In this document: in pieces, positions 45,164-53,772 of the stretch
How positions within the stretch are numbered: position 1 is the stretch's first letter
How the letters are laid out: every line of letters starts with the position of its first letter
NCBI RefSeq assembly: GCF_047345145.1
Contig: NZ_JBLFER010000002.1
Location: 1,178,001 to 1,242,000 of the forward strand
DNA length: 64,000 nucleotides
Source of the DNA: Maribacter_C sp047345145
GTDB taxonomy: Bacteria > Bacteroidota > Bacteroidia > Flavobacteriales > Flavobacteriaceae
Reading direction: 5' to 3'
The notes under the pieces: model-generated
The model's input: only the letters and a program-made list of their open reading frames with translations
Databases searched by the model: none
Told to the model about the DNA's origin: nothing
Translations under genes and position numbers: made by a program

Positions 45164-47392
45164 TTATTCTTTAATGAGCTTGATAGATTTTGGCTCTCCT
45201 TTTCCAGTAAGCTTCAAAATGTACATTCCCTTATCTAGGTTGAGCCCTTCCAATTCCAGAGGCAATTCTCCATGCTCATTGTCCAAGCGGCGTGAGAAAA
45301 TGGATTTACCGTTAAGGTCGTAGAGCATTACATTATCAAAACCATGATTTTTGGTCAAAACCAGATTGGTATTCGTACCAAATGGATTGGGATAAGCAAA
45401 TATATCTGCAGTTTGTGAAACCCTATCTTGCAAAACCTCTATTCTGGTTGTTAAGGCAGTACTAGTTGCAACGGTCGTAAACTTCCATTGTTGGTTCTGA
45501 TTCGTTCCGTTAGACTTCCACAGTTTCACATTCTGGGCGTTGGATCCACCGTTACCACCATCTATAGAAAAACCAGAAGCATTGCGTTTTTGTAACCTGA
45601 AATGTCCATTACCGGTACTGATTTTTTTCCAATGTTGGTTCTTTCTTCCACTTTTACAGGTGTTGATCTTTACATTTTGACCGTTGCTTCCACCTGCACC
45701 TCCGTCTAGACAAAGGTTGGTATTGCGCTTTTTATAAGAGAAAAAACCATTACCTCTACTTATTTCCTCCCATTGTTGGTTTACATTGTTAATATCTTGA
45801 GCCCAAAGTTTTACATTCTGGTTATTGGCTCCACCGTTGCCGCCATCTAATGCAAAGCCATTAGCATTTCTTTTACGAATATGCACAATATTTCCTCCAG
45901 AAGGTGGTGGTGTAGAACCACTAACTGTAACACTACTGGTAGCAGTCTTATTACCATTGTTAGTTCTTGCTGTGATTGTAGCCGTACCAGCAGAAACAGC
46001 AGTAACTCTACCACTAGAATTGACCGTAGCAACAGCTGATCTGTTAGACGACCATGTAATCGATTTATCGCTTGCGTTATTAGGAGATACGGTTGCGGAT
46101 AGGTTACGTGTTCCACCCACGTTCAAAGAAAAAGAGGTAGGAGAAACTGATACACCTGTAACATTAACATTACTTCCACCACCTAAATTAACCGCATATA
46201 ACGTTCTTCCAGAAGGAACTCCTTTAGAAGAAACAGGAAAATTATTAATACGATCTACAGTCGCAATAGCTATCTTTTTAGGTCCAGTGTATACTTTAGA
46301 ATCATCAGACCACGGCGTTCTAGATCCATGATTATGATTGTCTTGAACTATCTTATTTTTATACAGGAAATTTGGCTTTGCAGAATTCTGGTGTGAGTTT
46401 GACCATGGTCCCATTACTCCAAAATAAATAGGTTTACCAGTCTTAGTTTCTTCAAGTGCTCTTCCATTATATCTTTGTGCTGGATCACTACTTGATAAAG
46501 GAGGCATATCTGAAGGTAAGGTTATTCTATTATTGGCAATTAAATTATTACCTGCATCGCCAGAATGAAAACTTACTTCCTGCCTAAAATCATTATCATA
46601 AACCACGTTGTATTCCACATTACCCCCCTGTAGCGAAATATGTCTTAAATGCGTAATCTGGCAACCCGTAATTAAATTATCTCTGCCTTGAATAAAAAAG
46701 TATCCTTGAGCCTGTCCTGACTTTCTTAGACATCCATCAACAATTAAATCTCTAAATGTAATGTGTTCACTTGGGCATCGCAAAGGATCTTTGGCACTAT
46801 TAAGAATTCTTACATTGTCTAACCAGCAATCCGCAGCACCTTTCAACCTTACAGATACATTACTATTACCCGGAGCCTCATCATTATTTACATCTGGTCC
46901 ATAATTCCATAGATATTTGGCTTCAGGCCACCCCCCTCTAATAGTTAGATTATAAATTCCAGATTTTACAACGTTAAAGAAATAAAATGCATCGCTGTTA
47001 GTCATCGTTATTTCGCAAACAACCCCATTTCTATCCAAACCTTGTAAAGATACATTGGATTTCATGTTAATAGTCTTGTTTATAGTATACTTTCCTGCAG
47101 ACAATTTAACAAGACCTTTTTGACCAGAAGATAGACTATTTTTCATATTAGTAATAGCTTGGTTAATTTTATCGCTATTACCTGGTGTTATAGTATTCAC
47201 TTTATCAAAACTATTTATTTTTGGAATACCACCGCGAACACCTGCTTTGGCCCATCTCGCCATTTGCGGGTAATCGCTATCAAATTTGCTTGCATCCACA
47301 GTCACTCCTGGATCACCAACTCTCTGTGCTTGACCTTCAAAGAATGTCAAACAAAGGATTAATAGAAGTACTAATTGTAATTGTTTTTTCAT
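45164..47392 (-). CDS. Secreted beta-helix enzyme with Big_2, ricin lectin and T9SS sorting domains
   Basis: The 742-residue protein has a signal (LVLLLILCLTFFEGQAQ). Residues about 30-400 form a right-handed beta-helix (GLVKLSAGKYTINKTINMKS, GIYNLTIRGGWPE, CWLDNVRILNSAKDPLRC, HLRHISLQGG, NNLIANNRI), a fold shared by alginate, pectin and chondroitin lyases. A Big_2 domain (411-500, VTGVSVSPTSFSLNVGG), then a ricin-type lectin with three QQW/QHW repeats (505-650) follow. The end (IFAYPNPFGTN... GMYILKLTG) is a type A T9SS sorting signal. I infer a secreted lyase making the first cut; the family and catalytic residues are not identified. A C-run box lies 121 bp upstream. Confidence 0.85.
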   Translation of the reverse strand: MKKQLQLVLLLILCLTFFEGQAQRVGDPGVTVDASKFDSDYPQMARWAKAGVRGGIPKINSFDKVNTITPGNSDKINQAITNMKNSLSSGQKGLVKLSAGKYTINKTINMKSNVSLQGLDRNGVVCEITMTNSDAFYFFNVVKSGIYNLTIRGGWPEAKYLWNYGPDVNNDEAPGNSNVSVRLKGAADCWLDNVRILNSAKDPLRCPSEHITFRDLIVDGCLRKSGQAQGYFFIQGRDNLITGCQITHLRHISLQGGNVEYNVVYDNDFRQEVSFHSGDAGNNLIANNRITLPSDMPPLSSSDPAQRYNGRALEETKTGKPIYFGVMGPWSNSHQNSAKPNFLYKNKIVQDNHNHGSRTPWSDDSKVYTGPKKIAIATVDRINNFPVSSKGVPSGRTLYAVNLGGGSNVNVTGVSVSPTSFSLNVGGTRNLSATVSPNNASDKSITWSSNRSAVATVNSSGRVTAVSAGTATITARTNNGNKTATSSVTVSGSTPPPSGGNIVHIRKRNANGFALDGGNGGANNQNVKLWAQDINNVNQQWEEISRGNGFFSYKKRNTNLCLDGGAGGSNGQNVKINTCKSGRKNQHWKKISTGNGHFRLQKRNASGFSIDGGNGGSNAQNVKLWKSNGTNQNQQWKFTTVATSTALTTRIEVLQDRVSQTADIFAYPNPFGTNTNLVLTKNHGFDNVMLYDLNGKSIFSRRLDNEHGELPLELEGLNLDKGMYILKLTGKGEPKSIKLIKE

Positions 47393-47512
47393 GATTTTGT
47401 TAGGTTTAAATTAGAAAAATGGTTTTAAAAAAAACACAGCACTAAAAGCTATTCTATTACTACTGTATTATAAACTATAATGTAAAATTAGATCAACTCT
47501 TAAAAATAAAAA

Positions 47513-47539
47513 GGGGGCTATGCTTGTTTCTTAAGGGGG
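47513..47539 (-). promoter_or_regulatory. Paired C-run box upstream of the beta-helix enzyme gene
   Basis: Along the minus strand AATACCCCC begins at 47539 and AGCCCCC begins its C-run at 47517, a 22-bp offset: AAAATACCCCCTTAAGAAAC then AAGCATAGCCCCCTTTTT. It is one of the two clearest boxes. A T/A-rich TATTTTTA lies 4 bp after it and the start codon 121 bp downstream. Confidence 0.6.
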
Positions 47540-47902
47540 TATTTTATTCATAATCAATAACTTACTATAATACGGCGATGTCTTTTATCATTAATAGAAA
47601 ACAGATACTTTCGTAGGAGCATATACGCATGAACAAGATTGCGGCCATAAAAATACGGTTCGAGTTTTGACACATCCATATCGTTTTGAGAAGGGAAGGC
47701 TCTATGATAGCCAGGAATCTCTAGTTATTACTAGCACCTAAATATGAGAAGAGATCAAGGAGATAAATAAATAATTTTAAAGATATAATCAACACAGATT
47801 ATGTTACATTTTGGATAAGTTAATGACGGGTAGACTGTACAACATAATAGAAGTAAAAAAAGATATTATTGCTGAGTAAATATTTAATTTGGACTATAAC
47901 TA
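47540..47902. other. Divergent intergenic region with a short coding-like scrap
   Basis: The stretch between the two C-run boxes has no convincing gene. On the minus strand an ATG at 47679 opens 41 codons ending at TGA 47554 (MDVSKLEPYFYGRNLVHAYM then LLRKYLFSIN), whose composition looks protein-like and may be the remnant of a longer gene; I do not recognise it. The rest is AT-rich. Confidence 0.3.
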
Positions 47903-47927
47903 CCCCCTTTCAGCAATAAAAGACCCC
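47903..47927 (+). promoter_or_regulatory. Paired C-run box upstream of kduI
   Basis: CCCCC at 47903-47907 and CCCC at 47924-47927 are offset by 21 bp, in the context ATAACTACCCCCTTTCAGC then AATAAAAGACCCCATG. The box has the same orientation and spacing as that upstream of the DUF5060 gene. A -7-like TATTTTTA begins 22 bp after it, so the second run would occupy the -33 position. The kduI start is 68 bp downstream. Confidence 0.6.
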
Positions 47928-47994
47928 ATGAAAACCTTAAGTCTCAGTGTATTTTTACGTTCAAAATCAATTATACATAAAACACCTTTCTCAA

Positions 47995-48828
47995 ATGAAC
48001 TATAACACAAGGTATGCTTCAAGCCCTGAAGCTGTTAAACAGTACAATACTAAGCAATTAAGAGAAGAATTTTTAATAGACAATCTGATGGAAGTAGGAA
48101 AAATTAATCTTACCTACTCCCACTACGATCGATATATAGCCGGTTCGGCGGTTCCAATTAAGCCCTTGTCCCTAGAAAGTATAGACCCTTTAAAATCAGA
48201 ATATTTTTTACAGAGAAGAGAGATGGGTATAATAAATGTAGGCAAAAACGGAAGTGTTGAAGTCGATGGAAAAAAAATAGCGTTAGGTCATAAAGATTCT
48301 TTATATATAGGAATGGGTTCAAAAAGCATAATTTTCAAGAGCGATGATGAAAAATCACCCGCCATGTTCTACATAAACTCTGCACCAGCACATACTAACT
48401 ATCCTGCCAAAAAAGTGAGTTTAGCAGAGGCCAATAAATTGGAACTGGGCAGCTTGGAAACAGCAAATGATAGAACGGTAAGTCAAATGATTATAGGTGG
48501 TATTGTCACTACTTGTCAATTACAGATGGGAATGACCGAATTAAAGTCAGGTAGTGTTTGGAATACCATGCCTGCTCATGTTCACGACCGCCGTATGGAA
48601 GTCTATTTTTATATGGATGTACCGGAAGCACAATCTGTTTGTCATTTTATGGGACAGCCAAAAGAGACTAGACATATTTGGATGCAAAACTTTGAAGCCG
48701 TAATTTCTCCGCCATGGTCTATTCACTGTGGAGCGGGTACTTCTAATTATACTTTTATCTGGGGAATGGCAGGGGAAAATCTAGATTATTCCGATATGGA
48801 TGTTGCTAAAATAACTGATTTAAGATAA
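47995..48828 (+). CDS. kduI: 5-dehydro-4-deoxy-D-glucuronate isomerase
   Basis: An ATG at 47995 (MNYNTRYASSPEAVKQYNTK) gives 277 residues, the usual KduI length; the open frame extends 16 codons farther without homology. The zinc ligands are visible: MPAHVHDRRMEVYFYMD (two His and Glu) and PPWSIHCGAG (His). KduI converts 5-keto-4-deoxyuronate, the product of GH88, into 3-deoxy-D-glycero-2,5-hexodiulosonate. kduD follows after 5 bp. Expression should follow the locus through the upstream C-run box. Confidence 0.96.
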   Translation: MNYNTRYASSPEAVKQYNTKQLREEFLIDNLMEVGKINLTYSHYDRYIAGSAVPIKPLSLESIDPLKSEYFLQRREMGIINVGKNGSVEVDGKKIALGHKDSLYIGMGSKSIIFKSDDEKSPAMFYINSAPAHTNYPAKKVSLAEANKLELGSLETANDRTVSQMIIGGIVTTCQLQMGMTELKSGSVWNTMPAHVHDRRMEVYFYMDVPEAQSVCHFMGQPKETRHIWMQNFEAVISPPWSIHCGAGTSNYTFIWGMAGENLDYSDMDVAKITDLR

Positions 48829-48833
48829 GTTAT

Positions 48834-49628
48834 ATGGGATTGTCACTTTTTAATTTAACAGGAAAGATAGCCTTGATTACAGGCAGTACCCACGGTCTTG
48901 GTATGGCCATGGCCATGGGTCTCGGAAAAGCTGGAGCAACTATAATCGTAAATGGAAACTCATCACAAGAAAAAATAGATAAGGCTGTTGCCTTATATAA
49001 ATCCGAAGGTGTTACAACTTTTGGGTACAAATTTAATGTAACCGATGAGCTGGCCGTGAAAAAAGCCATTCAGAAAATTGAATCCGAGGTTGGCTACATC
49101 GATATTTTGGTAAACAATGCGGGTATCATCAAAAGAACACCTCTTGAAGAAATGGCGGTGGTAGATTTCAAAGAGGTCATCAACGTAGATCTGGTGAGTC
49201 CTTTTATCGTATCAAAACATGTTGTAAAAAGTATGATTGACAGAAAACAGGGAAAAATAATCAACATTTGCTCCATGATGAGTGAACTTGGCAGAAGCAC
49301 CGTAGGTGCCTACGCCGCAGCAAAAGGTGGACTTAAGATGTTGACCCAAAATATGGCAACAGAGTGGGCAAAGCACAACATTCAAGTAAATGGTATTGGT
49401 CCAGGCTATTTCGCTACTTCACAAACTGCGCCCATTCGGGTAGACGGACATCCTTTCAATGAGTTTATTGTCAACCGTACACCGGCAGCAAAATGGGGCG
49501 ATCCAAATGATCTGGGAGGAGCGGCTATTTTCTTAGCCTCAAAGGCAAGTGATTTTGTGAATGGCCATATTCTTTATGTCGATGGCGGTATCCTGGCTAC
49601 AATTGGAAAACCATCTAATGAAGATTAA
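48834..49628 (+). CDS. kduD: 2-dehydro-3-deoxy-D-gluconate 5-dehydrogenase, SDR family
   Basis: The 264-residue SDR has ALITGSTHGLGMAMAMGLGK (nucleotide binding), NNAGIIKRTP, the catalytic Ser in NICSMMSELG, Tyr and Lys in YAAAKGG, and GIGPGYF. Direct linkage to kduI identifies the substrate as 3-deoxy-D-glycero-2,5-hexodiulosonate, which it reduces to KDG for KdgK. Its stop overlaps the start of the DUF4861 gene (ATG at 49618), so three genes are translationally linked. Confidence 0.95.
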   Translation: MGLSLFNLTGKIALITGSTHGLGMAMAMGLGKAGATIIVNGNSSQEKIDKAVALYKSEGVTTFGYKFNVTDELAVKKAIQKIESEVGYIDILVNNAGIIKRTPLEEMAVVDFKEVINVDLVSPFIVSKHVVKSMIDRKQGKIINICSMMSELGRSTVGAYAAAKGGLKMLTQNMATEWAKHNIQVNGIGPGYFATSQTAPIRVDGHPFNEFIVNRTPAAKWGDPNDLGGAAIFLASKASDFVNGHILYVDGGILATIGKPSNED

Positions 49629-50835
49629 AATTTTAACACTTATGAAGAGAACCCTTCTTTTTGTTTTTAGAATAGTTTTGATATCTGTTCATGTAGGTTG
49701 TACCGCACCTGAAAAAGAAAATATCATTACGGTTAAAAACCCATTAAAAATAAGCAGGTCTTTTGAAACCGTGACGATTGATATAAAATCTCTTAGTTTT
49801 CAAGTGAAAAACGAGGATGGTTTTCCAAAGCATTTTCGAATCGAGGATGTAACCAGTTCTTTGGAACTTATTTCACAGGCAGTGGACACTAATGATGATA
49901 ATCAAGCGGATTTATTACTCTTTCAACCCAAATTGAAACCCGGTGAGGAAAAAAAGTATCGAATAACGGCTAAATACACAAAAGCGAAAGTAGATACGGT
50001 ACCGAATTGTTATTCTCGCTTTATTCCCGAAAGAACTGATGATTACGCCTGGGAAAATAATAGAGTCGCTTTCCGTACATACGGTCCCACCGCTCAGAAA
50101 ATGAAAGAAGATAACGTTCCTGGTGGTACACTTTCAAGTGGTATTGATGCTTGGTTAAAACGAGTGGAATATCCAATAATCAATAATTGGTATAAAAAAG
50201 AACTGGAAACTGACGGAACATATCATGAAGATACTGGAGAGGGACTTGATAATTTTCACGTAGGTGTTAGCAGAGGTATCGGTGGTATTAGTGTAAAAAC
50301 AGACAGTACTTATCATTTTTCTAAAAATTTTAGTAAATGGGAAAGGCTATATAACGGCCCAATAAGAACTGCTTTTGTGCTGACCTATGCAAATTGGGAT
50401 GCTAATGGTAGAACAATTATCGAGGAAAAACATATTTCCTTGGATTATGGTAGTAATCTCTCAAAGTTTGAAGTCCATATATCGGGCACTGATACTATAT
50501 CCGTCGGTCTTACATTACATGAGAATGATGGTGAGGCAACCACAGCATTGGATAGGGGTTTTATAAGCTACTGGCAACCACACAAAGAATCAGAATTGGG
50601 CACAGCTATAGTCGCCAAGGATGGTGAAATGGTGGCTTATGAAAAGTACTTGTCCGATAAAATTGATGAAAGTAATGCTTATGCGCATTTTAATGTTGAC
50701 GAAGGTAAAGTGACCTACTATGCAGGATTTGGATGGAAAAAGAGTGGTCAATATGACTCAAAACAAGAATGGGAAACGTACTTGCACCATTTCTCCAACA
50801 AATTGAACCACCCTCTGGAAGTATTCGTACCTTGA
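49618..50835 (+). CDS. DUF4861 family lipoprotein
   Basis: From the ATG at 49618 the protein has 405 residues; a downstream Met at 49642 is also possible. A lipoprotein signal (LISVHVGC) is followed by a beta-sandwich-like domain. Family text includes YSRFIPERTDDYAWENNRVA, FRTYGPTAQ, GTLSSGIDAWLKRVEYPIIN, NWYKKELE, TYHEDTGEGLDNFHVG, and VTYYAGFGWKKSGQYDSKQE. DUF4861 proteins accompany uronate and rhamnogalacturonan loci in Bacteroidetes. The biochemical role is not established to my knowledge, so none is assigned. Context suggests periplasmic handling of a uronide. Confidence 0.85.
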   Translation: MKIKILTLMKRTLLFVFRIVLISVHVGCTAPEKENIITVKNPLKISRSFETVTIDIKSLSFQVKNEDGFPKHFRIEDVTSSLELISQAVDTNDDNQADLLLFQPKLKPGEEKKYRITAKYTKAKVDTVPNCYSRFIPERTDDYAWENNRVAFRTYGPTAQKMKEDNVPGGTLSSGIDAWLKRVEYPIINNWYKKELETDGTYHEDTGEGLDNFHVGVSRGIGGISVKTDSTYHFSKNFSKWERLYNGPIRTAFVLTYANWDANGRTIIEEKHISLDYGSNLSKFEVHISGTDTISVGLTLHENDGEATTALDRGFISYWQPHKESELGTAIVAKDGEMVAYEKYLSDKIDESNAYAHFNVDEGKVTYYAGFGWKKSGQYDSKQEWETYLHHFSNKLNHPLEVFVP

Positions 50836-50859
50836 TTAATTTTGATAGATTTCCATTAT

Positions 50860-51420
50860 TGAATTCGCGTTGAGTTTTTGTTACCAAAATTCTCAATCTA
50901 TGTTTATAAACTTGTGTTATAGCTCTTTGATAACGGTCACATATTTCCTGTGGTCTGGGAATACCCCCATTCTCCTCCTCCAGTATCTGGTATTCTACGG
51001 AAATAGGCCGGTCAAGTTCTTTTAGTATCATTTTTGAATCTTGCAAATGAAGCATGAGGCCTTTGTTGCTATAGGTATAAGCCTGAGGATCCTCCATCCA
51101 TTGGTCTGTAAATTTACATTCGGATTTTAAATGGAAAGAAGAAAAAGGTTCCCTGTAAAAAGATATCTGTAACCGTCCTTGAATACGGTATAATCGTCAT
51201 AGTATACTTGAATATTCTCATTTACTACCTAAAATATATTAATGTAATTACCTCCCAAATCATGGTATCGGGATTTGGGTGTTCATCCCTCCAAATCCTT
51301 GTCATTGAAAAGCGTTTGCCATTCGGTATTTGCCAAAGACCCTTTTTTCAGAATCTTAGTGCCACATGAAACCAATGCTACTATGGTTAAGGAGAAAACA
51401 AGAAATTTGAGTTCGTCCAT
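50860..51420 (-). pseudogene. Decayed DUF1080 gene, copy 2
   Basis: An ATG at 51420 starts a lipoprotein signal (MDELKFLVFSLTIVALVSCG) and WQTLFNDKDLEG, then a TGA stop within the first DUF1080 strand. Other frames continue with NENIQVYYDDYTVFKDGY, RYLF, EPFSSFHLKSE, CKFTDQWMEDPQAYTYSNKG, LMLHLQDSKMILKELDRPIS, VEYQILEEENGGIPRP. The homology fades near 50860, so the C-terminal third is missing. It lies on the same strand, 50 bp after the last gene of the LacI-controlled operon. Confidence 0.8.
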
Positions 51421-51470
51421 TGGTGTGCGTTATTAGATATGAATTACTAAACCAAAAATATCGACTGTCA

Positions 51471-52502
51471 TCACAGATTGCAAACAATAGGAATTCCTTT
51501 TTCGTTTGATTCGTAAATCGCATCTTGAACTACGAGATTTTTGAGGTATGCCCTTGGGTCATTTTCAAAAGCTTCGCCAGAACTTAGCTTTTCTATGAAA
51601 TGTAATTGTGTTGCATATACACAGTCGCCCGCAAAGTTTATTTTCTCGAAGGGATAGTCATGCGCCATTTCTTTCTCGCCCAACAATTGTATAGTAATGC
51701 TACCATCGTCATACAATCTAATACATCCTTTATTGCCTTCAATAAGTACGGCTCCGAAGGTCAATCTAGGGTCTTCCGCTGTATTCTCATTAAAACGGTT
51801 GGCATCTAAAAAGCCTAACGCGCCATTTTCAAAATCAAAATGCACCCAGGCAAAATCTTCTCCCTTAATATTAGGGTTTAGGGTTTTTAGTTTTGCGTAT
51901 ACCTTAGAAATTTCACCACCCAAATAACGGAATACGTCAATGAAGTGAACTCCGGTTTCGTAAATGAGCAATTGCTCCATCTCTCTAAAATAGGGTTGGC
52001 GGTTCATGTAGGCATTTTCTTGCCAACCATCGCCCATACGCATACGCAAATTGATGGCGTGTAATTTATTGCCAATGACCTGTTGGTCCAAAAGTTTTTT
52101 TATTTCCTGATGCCAAGGTTGAAAACGAAAATTTTCATGCACCATCATTCTAATATCGGATGCCTCTGCAGCTTCCGCAATTTCTACTGATTCCGAATAA
52201 GTTGGTGCCAACGGTTTTTGACAAATAACATGTACCCCATGTTTAATGGCCAATTTGGTAAATGTCAAATGGGTATTCGGTGGTGTAATGATATCGAAAA
52301 AGTCAGGTTTTTCAATGCGAAGCATTTCATCTAAATCAATATAGGCTTTGTCAAAACCATATTTATCGCAGATGAGTTGAGCCTTTGCAATCGAAGTACC
52401 ACACACGGCGACAATCTCAACATTATCCATTCGTTGCCATGCCTCATATTGAAAATGGCTAAAATAACCTGTACCTATGCAAACCCCTTTGAATTTTTTC
52501 AT
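51471..52502 (-). CDS. Gfo/Idh/MocA family oxidoreductase
   Basis: The 343-residue NAD(P)-dependent sugar oxidoreductase has a Rossmann fold start (GVCIGTGYFSHFQYEAWQRM), the motif VICQKPLAPTYSESVEIAE (EKP-type lysine) and MMVHENFRFQPW followed by a C-terminal alpha/beta domain. The likely catalytic His is in IYETGVHFIDVFRYLGG. It should oxidise or reduce a sugar acid or polyol. It starts 1 bp after the MFS gene and is the last intact gene of the operon. The exact substrate is unknown. Confidence 0.9.
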   Translation of the reverse strand: MKKFKGVCIGTGYFSHFQYEAWQRMDNVEIVAVCGTSIAKAQLICDKYGFDKAYIDLDEMLRIEKPDFFDIITPPNTHLTFTKLAIKHGVHVICQKPLAPTYSESVEIAEAAEASDIRMMVHENFRFQPWHQEIKKLLDQQVIGNKLHAINLRMRMGDGWQENAYMNRQPYFREMEQLLIYETGVHFIDVFRYLGGEISKVYAKLKTLNPNIKGEDFAWVHFDFENGALGFLDANRFNENTAEDPRLTFGAVLIEGNKGCIRLYDDGSITIQLLGEKEMAHDYPFEKINFAGDCVYATQLHFIEKLSSGEAFENDPRAYLKNLVVQDAIYESNEKGIPIVCNL

Positions 52503-52503
52503 T

Positions 52504-53772
52504 TTAGTATTCTGAAAAGTGTTTATGTGGTTTCATGTTGTACCACATGAGTACCGCTAAGATATTTAAAACTGCACCTAGAATAAAAAATAAGGCGGTA
52601 GAACCTGTCCATGCCAGTAGATATGGGAATATTAATGCCGTAATAAAAGCACCTATATTTCCTGCCATATTCATAGTACCGGAAACCGCACCCGCATGTT
52701 TTTTTCCGATATCTACACAAAATGCCCATGAGGGAGGCAATGTCATATCCGCCCCGAAAATCGCTACGCTTAAAAAGACGATGGCACCTCCGGCAGAATT
52801 CATATAAATACTTCCTATTAATCCTATTGCTGCCAATACAAAACCTAACGATGCAGGGAAAATCCTTGATTTATCCCATTTTCCATCTCTATAAATTTTA
52901 TCAATCAACCAACCAGAAAACCAATTTCCAAAAGCCCCAAATATCAGAGGTATGGCCGTATAGAAGCCTGCCTCGACAGTTTCCATATTGTATTCATTTT
53001 TAATGTGTGGAAAAAGCCAGGTAAGGGCAAAGAAAAAAGTAAAGTTACTGGCAAAATATTGTCCCATTGCAAGCCACATATTTTTAGACTTCATCAACGT
53101 CCCAAAATGGATTCTCTCCAACACCGCTGACATATCTTTTTCTTGTCTTGTAGTTAATATATAATCTTTTTCCTCAGTTGAAATACCTTTGAGTTCTTCA
53201 GGATTGTCCCTGAAAAGTAGATACCACAGAATTGCCCAAACCACACCAATAATTCCTAAAGCTACGAAGGTTACCCTCCAGCCGTAATTAGTAATTAGCC
53301 ATGCCACCATGGGAACGGCAAATGCAGCCCCTAAACGAGAGCCTGAAAAATTGATTCCAGTAACAATACCCCGCTCCTTCAAGGGAATCCAGCTATAAAT
53401 GGCGCGTGACATTCCTGGAAAAGCACCTGCCTCTCCAGCTCCAAATAAAAATCTTACCACAAATAGGGAGATAAAATTAAATGCAGCTCCAGTAAGTGCG
53501 GTAAAAGCAGACCATAAAACAACGATTACGGACAATACTTTTCGAGGTCCAAAACGGTCGGCCAAAATACCTGACGGGGTTTGAAAAAAAGCATATCCTA
53601 AAGAAAAAGCTGCGAGCACCCAGCCCATTTGTTTATCGCTTAAACTGAGAGCTTCGGCAATTGGCTCTTTCGCAACGGAGATGCAAATACGGTCAATATA
53701 CAAAAGTAGGGCTAGGAGAAAAGTCCCCATGACCATAAAATAACGTTTCGGAAAACCCATTGTTTTTTTCAT
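52504..53772 (-). CDS. MFS transporter, hexuronate/anion:cation symporter type
   Basis: The 422-residue membrane protein has 12 segments and the ACS-family features of ExuT/GudP-like carriers: FMVMGTFLLALLLYIDRICI, SDKQMGWVLAAFSLGYAFFQ, PSGILADRFGPRKVL, FLFGAGEAGAFPGMSRAIYS, WIPLKERGIVTGINFSGSRL. It should import a sugar acid by proton symport. The start overlaps the upstream kinase stop (ATGA), and the Gfo/Idh gene follows directly. It is under the LacI regulator encoded divergently. Confidence 0.92.
   Translation of the reverse strand: MKKTMGFPKRYFMVMGTFLLALLLYIDRICISVAKEPIAEALSLSDKQMGWVLAAFSLGYAFFQTPSGILADRFGPRKVLSVIVVLWSAFTALTGAAFNFISLFVVRFLFGAGEAGAFPGMSRAIYSWIPLKERGIVTGINFSGSRLGAAFAVPMVAWLITNYGWRVTFVALGIIGVVWAILWYLLFRDNPEELKGISTEEKDYILTTRQEKDMSAVLERIHFGTLMKSKNMWLAMGQYFASNFTFFFALTWLFPHIKNEYNMETVEAGFYTAIPLIFGAFGNWFSGWLIDKIYRDGKWDKSRIFPASLGFVLAAIGLIGSIYMNSAGGAIVFLSVAIFGADMTLPPSWAFCVDIGKKHAGAVSGTMNMAGNIGAFITALIFPYLLAWTGSTALFFILGAVLNILAVLMWYNMKPHKHFSEY

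Noticed and set aside
47947..47994. A longer N-terminus for KduI
   Set aside because: The extra 16 residues have no homology, and the ATG at 47995 gives the normal family length.
50690..51097. A 135-codon minus-strand frame taken as a gene
   Set aside because: It is the middle of the decayed DUF1080 gene, and it overlaps the real DUF4861 gene at its end.
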